DNA from: Pseudisothecium myosuroides
Lineage: Eukaryota; Streptophyta; Bryopsida; Hypnales; Lembophyllaceae
Length of the DNA stretch: 64,000 nucleotides
NCBI GenBank assembly: GCA_951799445.1
Contig: OX637296.1
Coordinates: forward strand, 2,232,001 to 2,296,000
Direction of reading: 5' to 3'
Shown here: positions 35,042-47,534 of the stretch, piece by piece
Layout: every line of letters starts with the position of its first letter
Numbering within the stretch: the stretch's first letter is position 1
Notes under the pieces: model-generated
The model's database searches: none
What the model was told of the DNA's origin: nothing
The model's input: only the letters and a program-made list of their open reading frames with translations
Translations under genes and position numbers: made by a program

Positions 35042-38000
35042 TTAGACTAATTGGTAACTTTTCATGCATTTGAACAGCAAGCTGTTGTATCCACAATCAG
35101 TCGAAGAGAAACTGTACATCGATGGCACAGAATTTGCAGATTTAGGACGACGAAGCAATCCTGGAAGAGTTGGAACGCACTCTGTTTTGAGGTTGACTTT
35201 CACTCTATGCCAGCAATTGTTATTTACACCTCTCAAGTTCCAAATGTGCTCCATGTCCTTAGGCTGCACGTTGCAGGCACTGTCAACCTGCGGACACGAG
35301 AGCACAGCAGTTTATACACAGGTGGCTTCTATAAATTTAATCTTAATCAGCTGAAGCACATAACATTCCAGAGTCCACCCTTTTCATTGTAAATGCACTA
35401 CGATTGGCAGTAACTGCACTTATCTACAATGCCTCCAACGCTTCCATTCTTGAATTCAAGATTTGAGAAGGTTTCTGTCCAAGAAAGATTGATGTCAAAG
35501 AATGGCTGCATCTTGAATACCCCGATTCTTCATCGAATTAGCAGTTGGGCCGCAGGTGTTTGCAGCTCCTTTCATGCGGAGCCGTGATATAAAGGTTTGG
35601 AATGAATAAAATCTAAGAAAGCATGAAAGAATCTGAAAGACTGAAGATGGATACAGTCATTTTACCGCTTTCACGATAATCTCTGTTGGGGGATCCACTT
35701 GGGCAACATGCTCCCAGAACACCCAGGCCCATTTCAAGAGCTGTGGATCCTTGAGGGATGCAGCTACACCATCGGCCTCAAATGGGTCGAAAATTTCGAC
35801 CTTCGGAGGTACAGTTCCACAACTAGGACATGGTATGCGCGGGACTGGGAACGATCCCTGCCGACGTTCAGCTTCCTCCCATGAACGGCCACCGTTGACA
35901 GATACATCAACACGATCAATTGCCCGACCACCACCTGCAATAGCATACCCCCTAATGGTGACCTGCAAATCTAGACAGTTGCCCATGTGAGACCATAGAA
36001 GTCTTACTCTGTAGAAGGCAATTCATATTTTTTTTAAAAAGCAATCATGCCACCGTTAACCAGATGGAGCAGGTACCCTTTGTCCCCCTTGAAAATAGAA
36101 CCCGCTTGTGAGAAGTCAGTGACCACTTTAACTAAAATCCTTCCTTAAGGGTTTTTAAGGGGGAATACTTCACCACTTCAACTAAAATCCTTCCTCAAGG
36201 AAATTGAGGACTGATTCAGCGTACGGTGAGGCGTCACAGAAGTACACTGCTGTGACGCTGTGAATCTCCAGCTAATAGAATGAATGAAGGCTTGCAAGCA
36301 AGAAATGTTACTTTCAACACTTACCAAACACATGCTACTTCGTCATGAAATGCAAAGAATATTGATTACAGAAGTGGCGGAAAATTTGACATCCTTCATT
36401 GTTCCAAGAATGTGCTATTTTCTTTTTATTTGTTCACTGAGGTGCATACTGCAACAACAAATGCAGGTACAACTAAATACCACAGCGGAAAGAACGCAGA
36501 AAATGAAACTCACCTTGGCTCCTTTTGGTAAGGAAATGCCATCATGCGGTATGCAAATGGCACTCTGACACCACACCCAATCAACACCACCGGTGACAGT
36601 TAAGGTTAGCATGACTGAAGTGGGATTCCGGAACTATGAGTCCTTCCATAATTCACATGGATTAGAAGTGAATTCTAGTTGCCGAAGACCACAAATCTAT
36701 TTACTGAAAGCGAGAGAGCATGAAGAACTTTCGTACTTGAACAGGAAACTCCATCATCGGACGCCGTGAATACCAGTCCACTGTGGTTACCCATGGGGGA
36801 TCGAGCTCCAAGTGGGGTGGATAGTGCTTGAAATGTTTTTGCATGTAGAAGCCCTGCGATACATTTCCTAAGTTGTTCTGTGAGTGCACCCATTCTCCAG
36901 CACATAGAAATAACATGATAAGATTTGGATTCAGTTAATATACTTGAGAACGGTGTGCAACAATTTGCTACTTCTATTTGGTTACATGTGTCATTCTAGG
37001 AGCTCCTCTTAAGCAGAGCTATAGAAGTGATTTTGTCAAGGGCTTCCTCCTCCAAAATTCTTGAACTCTAAGATGTGTGTCAAAGAAAGACAATGCACTG
37101 TCAGAGGATCGAAGCATCTTGGATACCTTGATTCCTCCTTGAATAAGGTCAAGGACCCAAAGTGTAGGTGCTCCTATCGTGAATGTTACTTTGGGGAGAG
37201 ACATGCGTTCAATTTTGTACGACAAATAGCACAATCCTAACCTAACACATGTGCAACATTCGTTCTGGAACAATTACGTCGAAAAGTGCAATAGTTTGAG
37301 TTCAGGCTCAGCAAAATTTTGCAATGTACCTGGCACTCGTCCTTTGAGATCCTAATCTCCTTCAACCACTTTACAGACCGAGCACCAGTGCAACCCGGTA
37401 TAATCATACGTAAAGGGTATCCATGCTCCCGAGGTAGCTCCTGTTTTGATAGTTACAACGAACACAGATAAAGGGAAAATTTTCCTGGCAAGAACCAAAC
37501 ACAACATACATACGCTGGTAATGTATTGGCTAGAAGATGAAAGATTAGCTTGTCATATTGCATTGGCTAGAAGTTGACGGATGATCATACTTATAGTGAC
37601 CATTTTGGAAAAAGCAAGTAATACTAAAAAGTTAAGCTGAATGGCACCTCGTAATTCATCTCGTAAGCCAAAAGTATATCTGCTCTTGGTGTTGTGGCAT
37701 GGATCAACGGAATAGAAGATTTGAAAGGTTCATCAGGTGTCTCCTGTGAAACGAAAGAGAATAAGAGACGTGAGGAAAATTACACCAGAGTCTTTGTCCA
37801 AAGTCAAACATTTGAAGAGTTGCAAGTCCATAGGTTCAGTGCACTCAACGTGAGGGATAAAGGAGGGATGACACAGCATTATTATTAGGATAACACATAT
37901 GTCTAGTCAAACTTGTGTCCAGAGACACCAGAGACACCAGGTTCTCGCAAAAGATTAGATCATTGTAAAGCTAACAATTTTCTCCAGACCAGCACAACTC

Positions 38001-40470
38001 TTCAAGTACCTTCATGTAATCAACGCTGATGAACTCCACGTAGCGTCCACCAGTATCAGTCTCCAAAGTGCGGTAAGGAATTCCTTGCATTTTCAGAAGG
38101 TCTGCAAGTCTGACTCCTCCCCATATCGCTGCACCAAAGTGATCAAACAAATAAGTAAGTTCAAAAAACGGTGTTGTGCAGATCATTTTGCACAAATTTC
38201 AGTGCTCATATCAAAATGTCTTGAATCTTCCGATCCAATTGACATTTCCATAATTCAAGCACATACCGGTTCCGACAGCTGCATTGCCCCAAGGGATTTC
38301 GAATATCTTCTTCTGCTGATGCATCTCAGTCCTCCGGTTACCTGCACACTGTATTCACCTTTTGTATTATTCGTTCTGTAAGAGAGAGAATGACACATGT
38401 AAACTCTACATAGCATTCTTGAGTTGTTCTATGAGAGCACCCATCTCATTGTTCATCTAACAACATATGAGGAAATAAGAAATAAGGTATGAATTGGATT
38501 CCTAAGAATGGTGTGCAACAACATGCTACTTCTTGCTCGCAAGTGTCAATCAGGGAGCTACTGCTCGGGAGCTGTTGAAGTGATTGATGTCAGGAACTTC
38601 CTTCTCCATAAATTCTTGAACTCAAGATGTAAGACGACGTGTGTCAAAAAAAGACAATGTCAGAGGATCATAACATCTCGGATACCTTGATTCTTCATTG
38701 AATTAGAAGACAGGCCCAAGGTGTTAGGAGCTCCTTCCAAGAATGTTTTGTAATAGGATGTTGATCTTGGTTTGGTGTGCATGCGGTGGAAAATCAAAAC
38801 ATCGAAGGGCTGGTATTATCTTCAAAATGCAGATGCAAGCTTCAAAAAAAGGAAGATCATGTAGATCAGTGAAGCAGGAGGCTTATGAGACGAAAGGATA
38901 ATAATTCACCATAAGTGTTACGGGCACTCTTGACTTCGGCATTGCACTGCGAAGTCAAGCAAGAAAACAAGGGTGAGATTCAATCTGCAAAGTGCACAAC
39001 AAGCGATTTTTTGGCTATCAGTTGAATCGTAAGCGTCTCATAATCTGTAGGACGTAGTGGACCCAGATTCAAATGAAAACAAAACTTCCGCTTCACAAAC
39101 CTTTACCACCTAAATGACAAAGAAGGCCAAATTGGGTCTCGTGTTTTATTAGCAGGTCATACCGGGACTTCCTTGTCCAATTTTATTTACCTTTTAACCA
39201 ACACAAGCATAGTTCTGGACTAAGTCTAGTGACGCAAAATCTGGCCCCATCTGAATATATATATATTATTCCGTGTATGATCAACTGAATAGGTCGTTTT
39301 ATAAACATGGTGATTCTTGGTCCTTTAGGAATTGAAAAAAACAAGTTTCTATCCCTAAAAACCTGACCAATATTAAACTCTGAGACAAATATGAGCAGTG
39401 CCACAAGGATACGAACAGAATAGCATCGAGATAGAAAGTTGCTGGCTTTGGGAGAAGTCCAGAGATCTCCAATTCATACCTGCATGGATGAGGTAGAACA
39501 TAGTGATGTCACCCTCAGCAAATTCATAATTAAATTGACCCACCTCTGTTCTTACTACAGTAGTACAGTACATAGATTTCTCTTCACCTCACATTCTTGC
39601 AAGATCTATTGGAGAGGACTTTAAAGCCATCTTAAAGTCATCTTGAAGTCAAGAACAAGCCTCAATTTGGGCAAATGCTTCAAGGTGTAAGTTTAAATCA
39701 TTTTGATTACGAAACCAGACAACTGAAGAGTCAAAGCCTATAGTACTCACCCTGTGAGCAACCCCTTAAAAATTCCATTACCGATTCATAAAGTATCCAA
39801 ATGATGCATATTTTCATGCATTGGAAACTTCAAAATAACTTAGGCTGGGGCCCAGACCCCACAAAACTAGAAAAAGTCGAAAAGTCGCCACTCCACGAGT
39901 ATGGGTTCCCAACCTTGTGAATGCCAACTTGCCAAGTAAAATGCAAGTCGAAAATTGGTATTCAACTAATAAGCAAAGATACCAACATTATTGCAGCTAC
40001 CTGATGTCAAACCATAAGGAGGAGGAAACCAGTTGCAGACAACGTACATGATCGGATCTGCGAGCGTTGCTACAGGACCATGGTTGCACTTGAAAAATAT
40101 AGGCTCAGGCGTCAAGAAAGTCTCCAGAAGAACAGGCGCCGCTGGCTCCCCATGATAAGGCGTCTGCAATGGTCACTGAACAGTCAACTCCACTCCCAAT
40201 GCAGACATTTTAAAACTCAATTGCTTGTTCCAATAACGGAATCCATCAGTGGAATAATGCAAATTAGGGTTTGGCTTGTACCAAGCTGTTGATGTGCAAG
40301 AGCTTGCTTCGGTCCTTGGGCTCGTTTTTGTAATCTTTCGGCCCAGTCAAGCCTCTCTCGAGTCGTTCAGGCTTGTTACAACACTTGGGAGATTTGCATC
40401 GCGCCAACTCCGGTGGAAATTTGGGCGGATCAGGTGTCTTGTTAGAGCAATCTCCCTTGGTTGTCGTCAT
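35042..40470 (-). CDS. Sulfite oxidase (molybdenum cofactor enzyme, plant type without heme domain)
   Basis: It oxidises sulfite to sulfate with a molybdopterin cofactor. Exons (minus): 40470-40282, 40163-40048, 39479-39417, 38946-38910, 38348-38267, 38128-38010, 37743-37648, 37440-37330, 36853-36737, 36564-36514, 35962-35666, 35287-35042. All are GT-AG and in phase, giving about 507 aa (Arabidopsis enzyme: 393). The Mo-binding domain shows FKCNHGP, CAGNRR with the Mo ligand Cys (C136), AIWGGVRLADLL, EHGYPLR and GARSVKWL. GFYMQKHF and WYSRRPMMEFPVQSAI follow. The dimerisation domain runs from VTIRGYAIAGGGR to WNLRGV and CWHRV. No cytochrome b5 domain is present, as in plants. Oddities: about 40 extra N-terminal residues, a loop of about 40 residues with CPSC in the C-terminal domain, and about 50 extra C-terminal residues ending QLV. 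Plant enzymes usually end in a peroxisomal SNL-type signal. Confidence 0.94.
35430..35580. repeat. Intronic repeat, copy A (sulfite oxidase intron 11)
   Basis: It shares 'ttcttgaattcaagat', 'atcttgaataccccgattcttcatcgaattag' type blocks with copies B and C, in the same orientation. Confidence 0.6.
36886..37215. repeat. Intronic repeat, copy B (sulfite oxidase intron 8)
   Basis: About 330 bp aligned by eye with copy C: 'gaacggtgtgcaacaa', 'gctacttct', 'agacaatg...gtcagaggatc' and 'ggataccttgattc' occur in the same order. Confidence 0.75.
38420..38770. repeat. Intronic repeat, copy C (sulfite oxidase intron 4)
   Basis: This is the best partner of copy B in the same orientation, running from 'gagcacccatctc' to 'ggagctccttccaagaatgt'. 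Confidence 0.75.
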
Positions 40471-40705
40471 CTCGTCAAGACCACCATCCAATCCTTCAAA
40501 GAAATTTTTTTCAGTGCCATCGGACACATAATTGTAAAATTAGGGCTAGGGTTCCAAGCAGAATCTCATCGTTTATGAAAAACCCCGTCATCGTCATCTC
40601 GTCAAGACCATCCAATCATTCAAAAAACATTTTTTCAGTGCCATCACACACATCGGCAATCTTAATTGTAAAATTAGGGTCAGGGCTCCAAGCAGAATCT
40701 CATCG
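40465..40705. repeat. Tandem duplication across the sulfite oxidase start
   Basis: Copies 40465-40570 and 40592-40705 share most bases, from 'cgtcatctcgtcaagacca' to 'agcagaatctcatcg'. The ATG used for the CDS lies at the edge of the first copy; the second supplies another ATG upstream. Confidence 0.85.
40511..40597 (-). promoter_or_regulatory. Candidate upstream ORF, 28 codons
   Basis: The duplicated copy of the start region provides ATGACGATGACG at 40597, read to TGA at 40511, 41 nt before the main ATG and in another frame. If the transcript starts upstream of 40597, this uORF would precede the sulfite oxidase frame. Confidence 0.45.
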
Positions 40706-40708
40706 CGT

Positions 40709-40909
40709 CTAAGAAGAATCCCGAGGCGACGCGGGAGGCTCCGCGTAGTCGTGGTGGTAAGCAAGGACGTGGACCAGCAGAGTTAAGCATTGGAGCACCA
40801 TGACGGCTTTGTAGACTTGGTATGTGCTCTTCACCAACACTACAATGCCCACCACGGTGATGAAGATTTGCGAGAGAGAGAGAAATCCTCCCACTGCGGG
40901 TGGCAACAT
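40709..40909 (-). CDS. Small hydrophobic ORF upstream of sulfite oxidase
   Basis: A 66-codon frame from ATG 40909 has two hydrophobic segments (IFITVVGIVVLV and MVLQCLTLLVHVL) separated by a short polar stretch, then a hydrophilic tail ending SPRDSS. It lies on the same strand as the sulfite oxidase, 239 bp upstream of its ATG. I do not recognise a family. It may be a small membrane protein gene, the last exon of another gene, or chance. Confidence 0.3.
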   Translation of the reverse strand: MLPPAVGGFLSLSQIFITVVGIVVLVKSTYQVYKAVMVLQCLTLLVHVLAYHHDYAEPPASPRDSS

Positions 40910-41934
40910 GCATAGAATAGAATGTTGGCGTTCACAAACTTCTTCAACAGAAAAATCTGGAAACCTTCACTAAGCAATAATCGTGACTCCGTTCTCGATC
41001 ACGCATTCTGCGATGGCGGGTGAGAATAAAAATGTGCGATCATGGCGATGGCGGAGAACTGAAGAATGAAATGAGCCAAGTGGACCCATCAAAAAAAGGA
41101 AAGTGGTAACCCTAAAAGTGAAGATTTAGCTTTAGATGTATGTACGGTGCTATGTCCATTTGTCTAGGAAGCCAACATGTTTTTTTTTTGTGTTTTATTG
41201 GCACAAATTGAAGAATCAATTGCAAAGAAAAAAGAGACAACATGCTTTTAGTGTGGCAGATTCTAAAGATCTCATAGTCATAGTAACAAATAAAACAAAC
41301 AAACAATATGTTTCAAGGTGTAGAGTAGTGTGCCCTGTGTTGTTGCCACAATTAAGAGTAAAGATAATTTTCTAATTTTTTTAATTCATAAGAACTTTGA
41401 AATTCAATCACTTTCACATTGTAGGTCCAAACGCCACAAAACAAAGCCCGTGCACCCTTCCTCACAAAGAGCTTTCCAACACTACCAAAAATGCAACTAA
41501 GGTACACACAGGTTTCAGAGATCTCACTATAATAAACTAACTAACTTAATGTGCGGATTGACTAAAGCAGTAATATTAGTTTGCAATATTAATATCTTTT
41601 TGTCATACTTGCACAGTGAGAGGGGGGCCATATGTGTGGGGCATCTTTGACACACTAGTATCAAACGAATTATTTTTAAGGACCTTAGGCATTTGACATT
41701 TGAAATTATGTATTCCATGGTTTTGAAAACAATCATTTCAAATTTGCGTGAGTGTCCTTTTTTGAAGATCTTACAATTTTTTACATTATTTGACGTTCTT
41801 CTTTGTAGACCTCATCATAATAGACTCTATAATGTTTTTCGTTCTTGCATAAGTACTCTTCAAGCCCTTCTATGAATTCTAACTCTCTTGTGTGCAATGT
41901 TATTCATCTACAACATCTCTAAGGTAGGAGGTTC
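40910..41934. other. Intergenic, nothing recognised
   Basis: Short overlapping frames only. The first 200 bp may hold the sulfite oxidase promoter. Confidence 0.4.
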
Positions 41935-42570
41935 TTAACCCCTAAATGCCCGAGGCATCAAATTTGGTTTTGACAATACTTCAAAGTTAAATAAAAACTA
42001 ACCAAGTTATTATTTTTTGTAGCTTATATTTTTGAATTATTTTTCGGAAATCTAGTTTTTGTATCAAAAATCCGATTTTGAAAATGAATCATTATGATTT
42101 TTCTATTCAAGATTTTGTACAAGGGTGTCCATTGCAAATTTAGATTTTTTAGTGTTGAGGACTGTTGGAAATGAGCCTCAATTATACTAGATCTTGGGGA
42201 AAAAAATCACATTAGAAATTCATTTAAAAAAATTGTAGAGTAGATTTTGAGAAGTCATAAATTGATTGGTGTTATGCATGTTATATTTTTTTGGTGAACA
42301 ATTTTTTAGATTTGACATGTGAAAGAAGATTGAAAGACTTCAAATTACTTTCATAGTTTTCACACACACCATGATCAAACATTATAATCTTTCAATTCAT
42401 AAGTGATATTGTTGTGTTGTCTTTTTCCATGTGATCTCTAACATGTCTATTTTGAATTTGTATGGTTGCAACTCAAAAAAATTGATAAAACTTATCAAAA
42501 CGTAGGCTTTTTGTTCTATTTTGAGGAAATTCCAAGAAGCTCAAAAAAGGCCTTGGGCATTTAGAATTAA
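41935..42570. mobile_element. TTAA-family element, 636 bp
   Basis: It starts TTAACCCCTAAATGCCCGAGG and ends GGGCATTTAGAATTAA. The interior is the reverse complement of 10397-10987. Confidence 0.8.
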
Positions 42571-42692
42571 GGCTTTCAAGCTCTAGAATCGCCCACCTCC
42601 TCAAATGTATACTATTTGTACATGTTTTTTTCTTGTTGTACCAAAAATGTACAAACAATGTACATTTGAGGAGGTGGGCAATTTTAAAGCCC
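42571..42692. mobile_element. Fold-back MITE-like hairpin, 122 bp
   Basis: Arms 'cgcccacctcctcaaatgta' and 'tacatttgaggaggtgggca' are inverted, with outer 'ggcttt/aaagcc'. It directly abuts the preceding TTAA element. Confidence 0.75.
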
Positions 42693-42848
42693 TATGCCAT
42701 TTCAACTTCAAAAATTCATAACTAATTCCACAAAGCTTCAAAAAATATGAAACGACTTGGCTTAGATGCCAATTCCATTTCTCTTTTTAAAAAAATTTAT
42801 TGATGAATATTTCAAGAAGTTACACCTCCCCAAATTCAGTTTCACCTC

Positions 42849-43431
42849 TTAACCTCTAAAGTCCCATTGGCCCTACAAGGGCCAAAATGCAACTTTGGGT
42901 ACACTCATACGGTCTCAATATTCATCATAATCTTTTGAAACTTTTTGTGAAGCTAGAAAAACACATAAGCTTCTTGGGAATATTAATTTTTTTTCATCGG
43001 TGCCCGAATGCAAAAGTTATGGCACAAAAAGTCAAAAACGGAGGTTGGCAGGCAACCCAAAAAAATTCACAAAAAGTCAAAATAATTTTTTTTCAATTTT
43101 TTTTCTTAAATATTATATTTTTGTCTACATGTGAAGCTTTGATTCATTCTATTTGGACTAGTGATGAAAAAGTTATGGACAATCTTGTTTTGGTGGCAAT
43201 CTAAGCATGTTCTTGAAAAAAAAAATTGTCCAACTTTGAATGCTAATATCTTCCAATCCGTACGGTCAAATTTGATGAAATTTTTACCACATGATCTCAG
43301 ACAAGTGAAGTACGAGATCCTATGGTTCAATTCTAAAAAAACATTTTATCTGCTTTCATGGGTGAAAATAGTAGAAATGACTGTTTTGAGTGGTTTTTGA
43401 CAGAAAATGGCCTTGGGACTTTAGGGGTTAA
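42849..43431. mobile_element. TTAA-family element, 583 bp
   Basis: Ends are TTAACCTCTAAAGTCCCATTGG and CCTTGGGACTTTAGGGGTTAA. A decayed half-copy of the same subfamily, inverted, is at 62639-62832. Confidence 0.8.
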
Positions 43432-43590
43432 ATGGGCGCTTCATGGACCTCAATTGCATGATTTTTTCACAAATTCCAACAATCTGGACAAAACATTGTT
43501 TTATTTTGAATTAAATATTTACAAAAGTAACGCACACTTATGGTAATTGACTTTGGTAATTGGGTACAGTAAATTGCACAATTCACACAG

Positions 43591-43794
43591 GTTGTTGGTT
43601 GTACTGGGAAGTGGGAACCATGGACACTGCGTGCAAGGCTGCAAGCCAACCTGACTGAGGAGGTTGTGCCATTTGGTGGAACAAGTACCAAGTACAGCAC
43701 AGTAATGCCGCGCTTGCACTTCGACGGCTACTGGCATGGCACTGAGAGGCCGGTGGAGGACTTGAGGCTCTCCGTTCAAAATTACATGAATTAG
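43591..43794 (+). pseudogene. Isolated 3'-terminal exon, family not recognised
   Basis: After the acceptor 'attcacacag' the frame runs 67 codons to TAG. It is strongly protein-like (VVGCTGKWEPWTLRARLQAN, later STVMPRLHFDGYWHG, and PVEDLRLSVQNYMN at the end) and richer in GC than its surroundings. There is no ATG near its start, so it needs upstream exons, but upstream lies a TTAA element (to 43431) and no joinable exon was found. It is either the last exon of a gene with a very long intron or a stranded relic. Confidence 0.5.
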
Positions 43795-43883
43795 TCAGGT
43801 AAACCATCCCATTAAGCTAGAAGTACCTATTTTCGATAACTTAAGCATTTCAGCCTGTACGATATGGGAAATTTGTTGAGAAA

Positions 43884-44046
43884 TTGAGGGCCTGTTTAAC
43901 TTACACAAAAAAAACTTTGGGTTGGAGCCTAAAGAAATGGAATGTTTTGATTTAGTCTTTGCTTTGGGTTCATAGCTATCTTCCAATCAAAACACTCCAA
44001 AAGTTTGGGTTCAACCTAAAGTTTTTGGGTATAAACAGGCCCTCAA
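43884..44046. mobile_element. MITE with TTGAGGGCCTGTTTA ends, 163 bp
   Basis: Left TTGAGGGCCTGTTTA and right TAAACAGGCCCTCAA are perfect inverted copies. The inner sequence is also largely palindromic (tttgggttggagcct / ggttcaacctaaag). Confidence 0.8.
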
Positions 44047-44582
44047 TGAGCTTAATGTGTGCAAATACAAGGATGAGGAATAATGAAAAAATAAAAAATA
44101 AAAAAATTCTCCAAGAATGAATATTTTATTCAATATAAATGTAGATTTTTCATTCGTATCCACTATGGTGTCATAGACTCACCTACTACAGTTAGCTTTG
44201 GCACTTCTCTCTAAATAAGGAAGGAAGAGAGAGGAGTGGATAAGAAGGTACAAATAGAGAATCTTTTTCAACAAACCGTGCATCTAAGTGTTATCAACGA
44301 TAGGTCAACCTATAGAACTAGCATGGATGGGGACTCTTGGAAATAGGTATTTTTACCTTACAAGCAGAATGACTGAAATAGAGTGCTCTAAAAGCGAAGT
44401 CTAACAGAGAGGTATATTTTGTTTTCTTGAATGTACTAAGTGTGTACATTTCAAAAAGGGTCGCTTGTAGTGACCACTACATTTCAACTTCAAAAATTCA
44501 TAACTAATTTCTATGCAGGTTCAAAGGATATGAAACGACTTGGTTTAGACGCCAATTCCAATTTTCTTCCTACAAAAATTTA
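44047..44582. other. AT-rich intergenic DNA, nothing recognised
   Basis: No frame or repeat family was supported here. Confidence 0.4.
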
Positions 44583-45515
44583 TTAACCCCTAAAGTTCTT
44601 TGACTATGTTCTCACCAAAAATGCTCCAAAACTGCCATTTCTAGTACAAGTACCAAATTTTTGAAAAATATCATTTTGGGACACATGTAACCATAGGATC
44701 TTGTAGTACTCTGGTTTGAGAATATGTCGAAAAAATTTCAGAAATTTCCATCGTGTAGATTGGAAGATATTAGCGTTTGAAGTGGCAAAAGTCCTTATTT
44801 GGGCCCTGCGAAAAACTGGGCAGCTGCACTTCACAAGGTCAAATTATTATGAAAAAAATTTCAAAATGGTTGTGCTTCTTTGGATTCATTTTTCAAGGCA
44901 AGCTGGCTACATGCTTGAAAATTTTCAGATTATTTGGAATTGTATAACATATAGGAAAAAAATAGTAAATAGAAAGAAGTAGAGAATGATTAAAAACACT
45001 AAATTGTTAAGAAGTTAATTATGGAATTGAAAAATGCCAATCCCAATGGTTGCAATGTTGTAATAAACAATCTACATCCTACAATTTTTTTTTTTTTTTT
45101 AAATATTGAAAATTGAGTGAAATAAACAACTTCAAAGTTTATTTTAGAGTAGACAATCCATAACTGCCCGCAAACTAAAAATCCTCATAACGTTTGATTC
45201 ATTGATCAAAATGGAATGATTCAAAGCTTTTTACGTATATATAAATCTAATAAACCAATTTCAAATTTTTATTTTTGAAAAAAGTGATTTTTTCTGATCT
45301 GCTTGAACTGCCTGAGTTGACCAACAAACAACATATTTGGCCATGACTTTTGACATGTATTTCCAAATGTCATGAAATTTGGTGCATATGAAAGATATTC
45401 CTCATCCCCACCTTTTATAAAAATTTCAGCCCAAAGTATGGAAATCTCCAGTCACAAGTACCTGCCCAAAATTTCTATGTTGCCAAAAAAGGCATGTTGG
45501 TCCTTTAGGGGTTAA
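44583..45515. mobile_element. TTAA-family element, 933 bp, complete
   Basis: Ends are TTAACCCCTAAAGTTC and GGTCCTTTAGGGGTTAA. It is the best intact relative of 1-330 and 3774-4689 and, reversed, of 6525-7429. Confidence 0.85.
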
Positions 45516-45933
45516 AAATTGTTTTAAGGAGTTTAGCTTCCCTCCAAATGCAATTAGCTCTCAAAATCGCTTTAAGAGCAAATTACCCTAGGATAGAGTG
45601 CTATTGCTATTTGTAAAGTGTGGGAATAATTTTCAATGGTAGATAAGCAAAAAGGAACTACATTACAATTGAAAAAATAATTTTTGAACTTCATGTGGTT
45701 TTATTTTAATTTATAGAAGTGTGTGGCCTTTGGCTTCTATGAATGCTTGTAGAAATGCCTATCAATGTCAAAAAAATAGCTATTGTAGAACTTCTACCAA
45801 TTCATGCCGGACCTAACACATGCCTAATCCAGTCTATAATGACCTCAATCCCAACTGTATACTTCTATAGCTTGAATAAACCAATTTGCATTGATTTGAG
45901 ACAAATCCAAAGTGAATTGATGATAGTGTGTAA

Positions 45934-46836
45934 TTAACCCCTAAAATCCCAATAATTCCTTTGGGGGACTTTTGTAGATTTGGGCAAGTAACTATCATCT
46001 CAATTTTTGGCAAGATTTTTTGAAACTTCTTTTTAAAATAAGAAAATTGATTAGCTTTCTAAAAATATAAATTTTATTTTAATCATTGTCCGGGAGCAAA
46101 AGCTATACTACAATAAGCCCCAAATAGATGAGGGATTGTAGCAAAAAGATATTATTGATTTAATTTTTTTTAAATCTTGTACATTAGATTATGAATCTAT
46201 GGAGAAAGATTTGATTCATTCCATTTGGATAAGTGATGTGAAAGTTATGAAGCTTTTTATTGTGCGGACAATCTTAGCAAATTCTTGAGAAAATAATGTA
46301 TTAGGTCCATCTATGAACTCAATTTTAGCAATTTAAAAAAAATTGCACACAATTTAGTTTGTTTTCTAAACAATCTCACTATTGGGATCAGTGTATTTCA
46401 ATTCCATCTTAGAGCTTTCAACAATTTAGTTTTTTTCTATCTTGTACCTACTTCAACCTAACAATTTTTTAAAGAATGAAAATTACAGAGTTTTTTATGA
46501 ACGTTTTTCTTGAACTTTCAACTAAATTCTTCAACATAAAAAAAATGATTGTAGTATAAAAATTTTAAGTTAAGAGGGTTAAAAGCCTTAATATAATCTA
46601 GTTCAACTAAAAAGCAAAAAAATTAGTTTTTTCACTTTAAACACTTTCATCTTATAATTGACATGATCAAAGTTCCTAAAATTTCTTCAAAACATTTTTA
46701 TACTAGTCTAGTACAAGATCCTAAAATTAAATATGCAAAAGAAACAAATTTTGTTTAAAATTTTTGTTTTTTACATTGAAAATGGCAATTTCAAGTGGAT
46801 TTGACAAAAAAATGGCATTGAGACTTTAGAGGTTAA
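45934..46836. mobile_element. TTAA-family element, 903 bp
   Basis: Ends are TTAACCCCTAAAATCCC and GAGACTTTAGAGGTTAA. The interior is related to 327-1267 and 61789-62638 but diverged. Confidence 0.75.
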
Positions 46837-47534
46837 CGTATAGATTTATCCCACTCCATACACATGTGTTATCTTCATTTTGTGCAATTATTTATCTAAA
46901 ACAAACAATTTTCTCCTTCACGTGTATGATTTGTATTCCAATACAACCCCTCTAGAATGGGGCTTTTCATAGATGTTCAAATTGGAAGTTTGGACTAGAC
47001 TGGAATGTTCTACATGAGCTCCATTCTTCCTTGGTATAGAGTAGCTACACTATTGGACAAAATAAGGGGCAGACGGAATAATTGGGGCGGGGCATGAAGT
47101 TGCTATTTGCCCACTTAAGTTGGGCAACCCCCATTGTGATCCTTCAAAATCACCCTAAATATGTGCAAATATGCTGAAAGGCCACTCAATGTGTCTTACA
47201 CATCGCAACTTTTGGATTGCTCATCTCCTTCTATTGTACTCTTGCTTTTCTATTCCTTGTGTCCCTAATGCACACATTTAATGAAACTTCCAACCAAAAT
47301 CGATCTAAAACAAGGACATACTATTAAAGCCTTGAGAGGCCACGACAAATTGGCATCCAAAAGTTTAGTAAGACTAGACCTCCGTGTTCCATTGGCGACC
47401 AAATGATGGATTAACAAAGACAACCTGGAACCGGACATCTATGTTTCGGAGTTATTATTCAATCCAATAGAGTGAATATTCTTAAGACATCATATTTTGC
47501 GATACTTCAACTCTGTTCAATTGAATACTTGTAC
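46837..47534. other. Intergenic, nothing recognised
   Basis: No supported frame or repeat. Confidence 0.4.
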
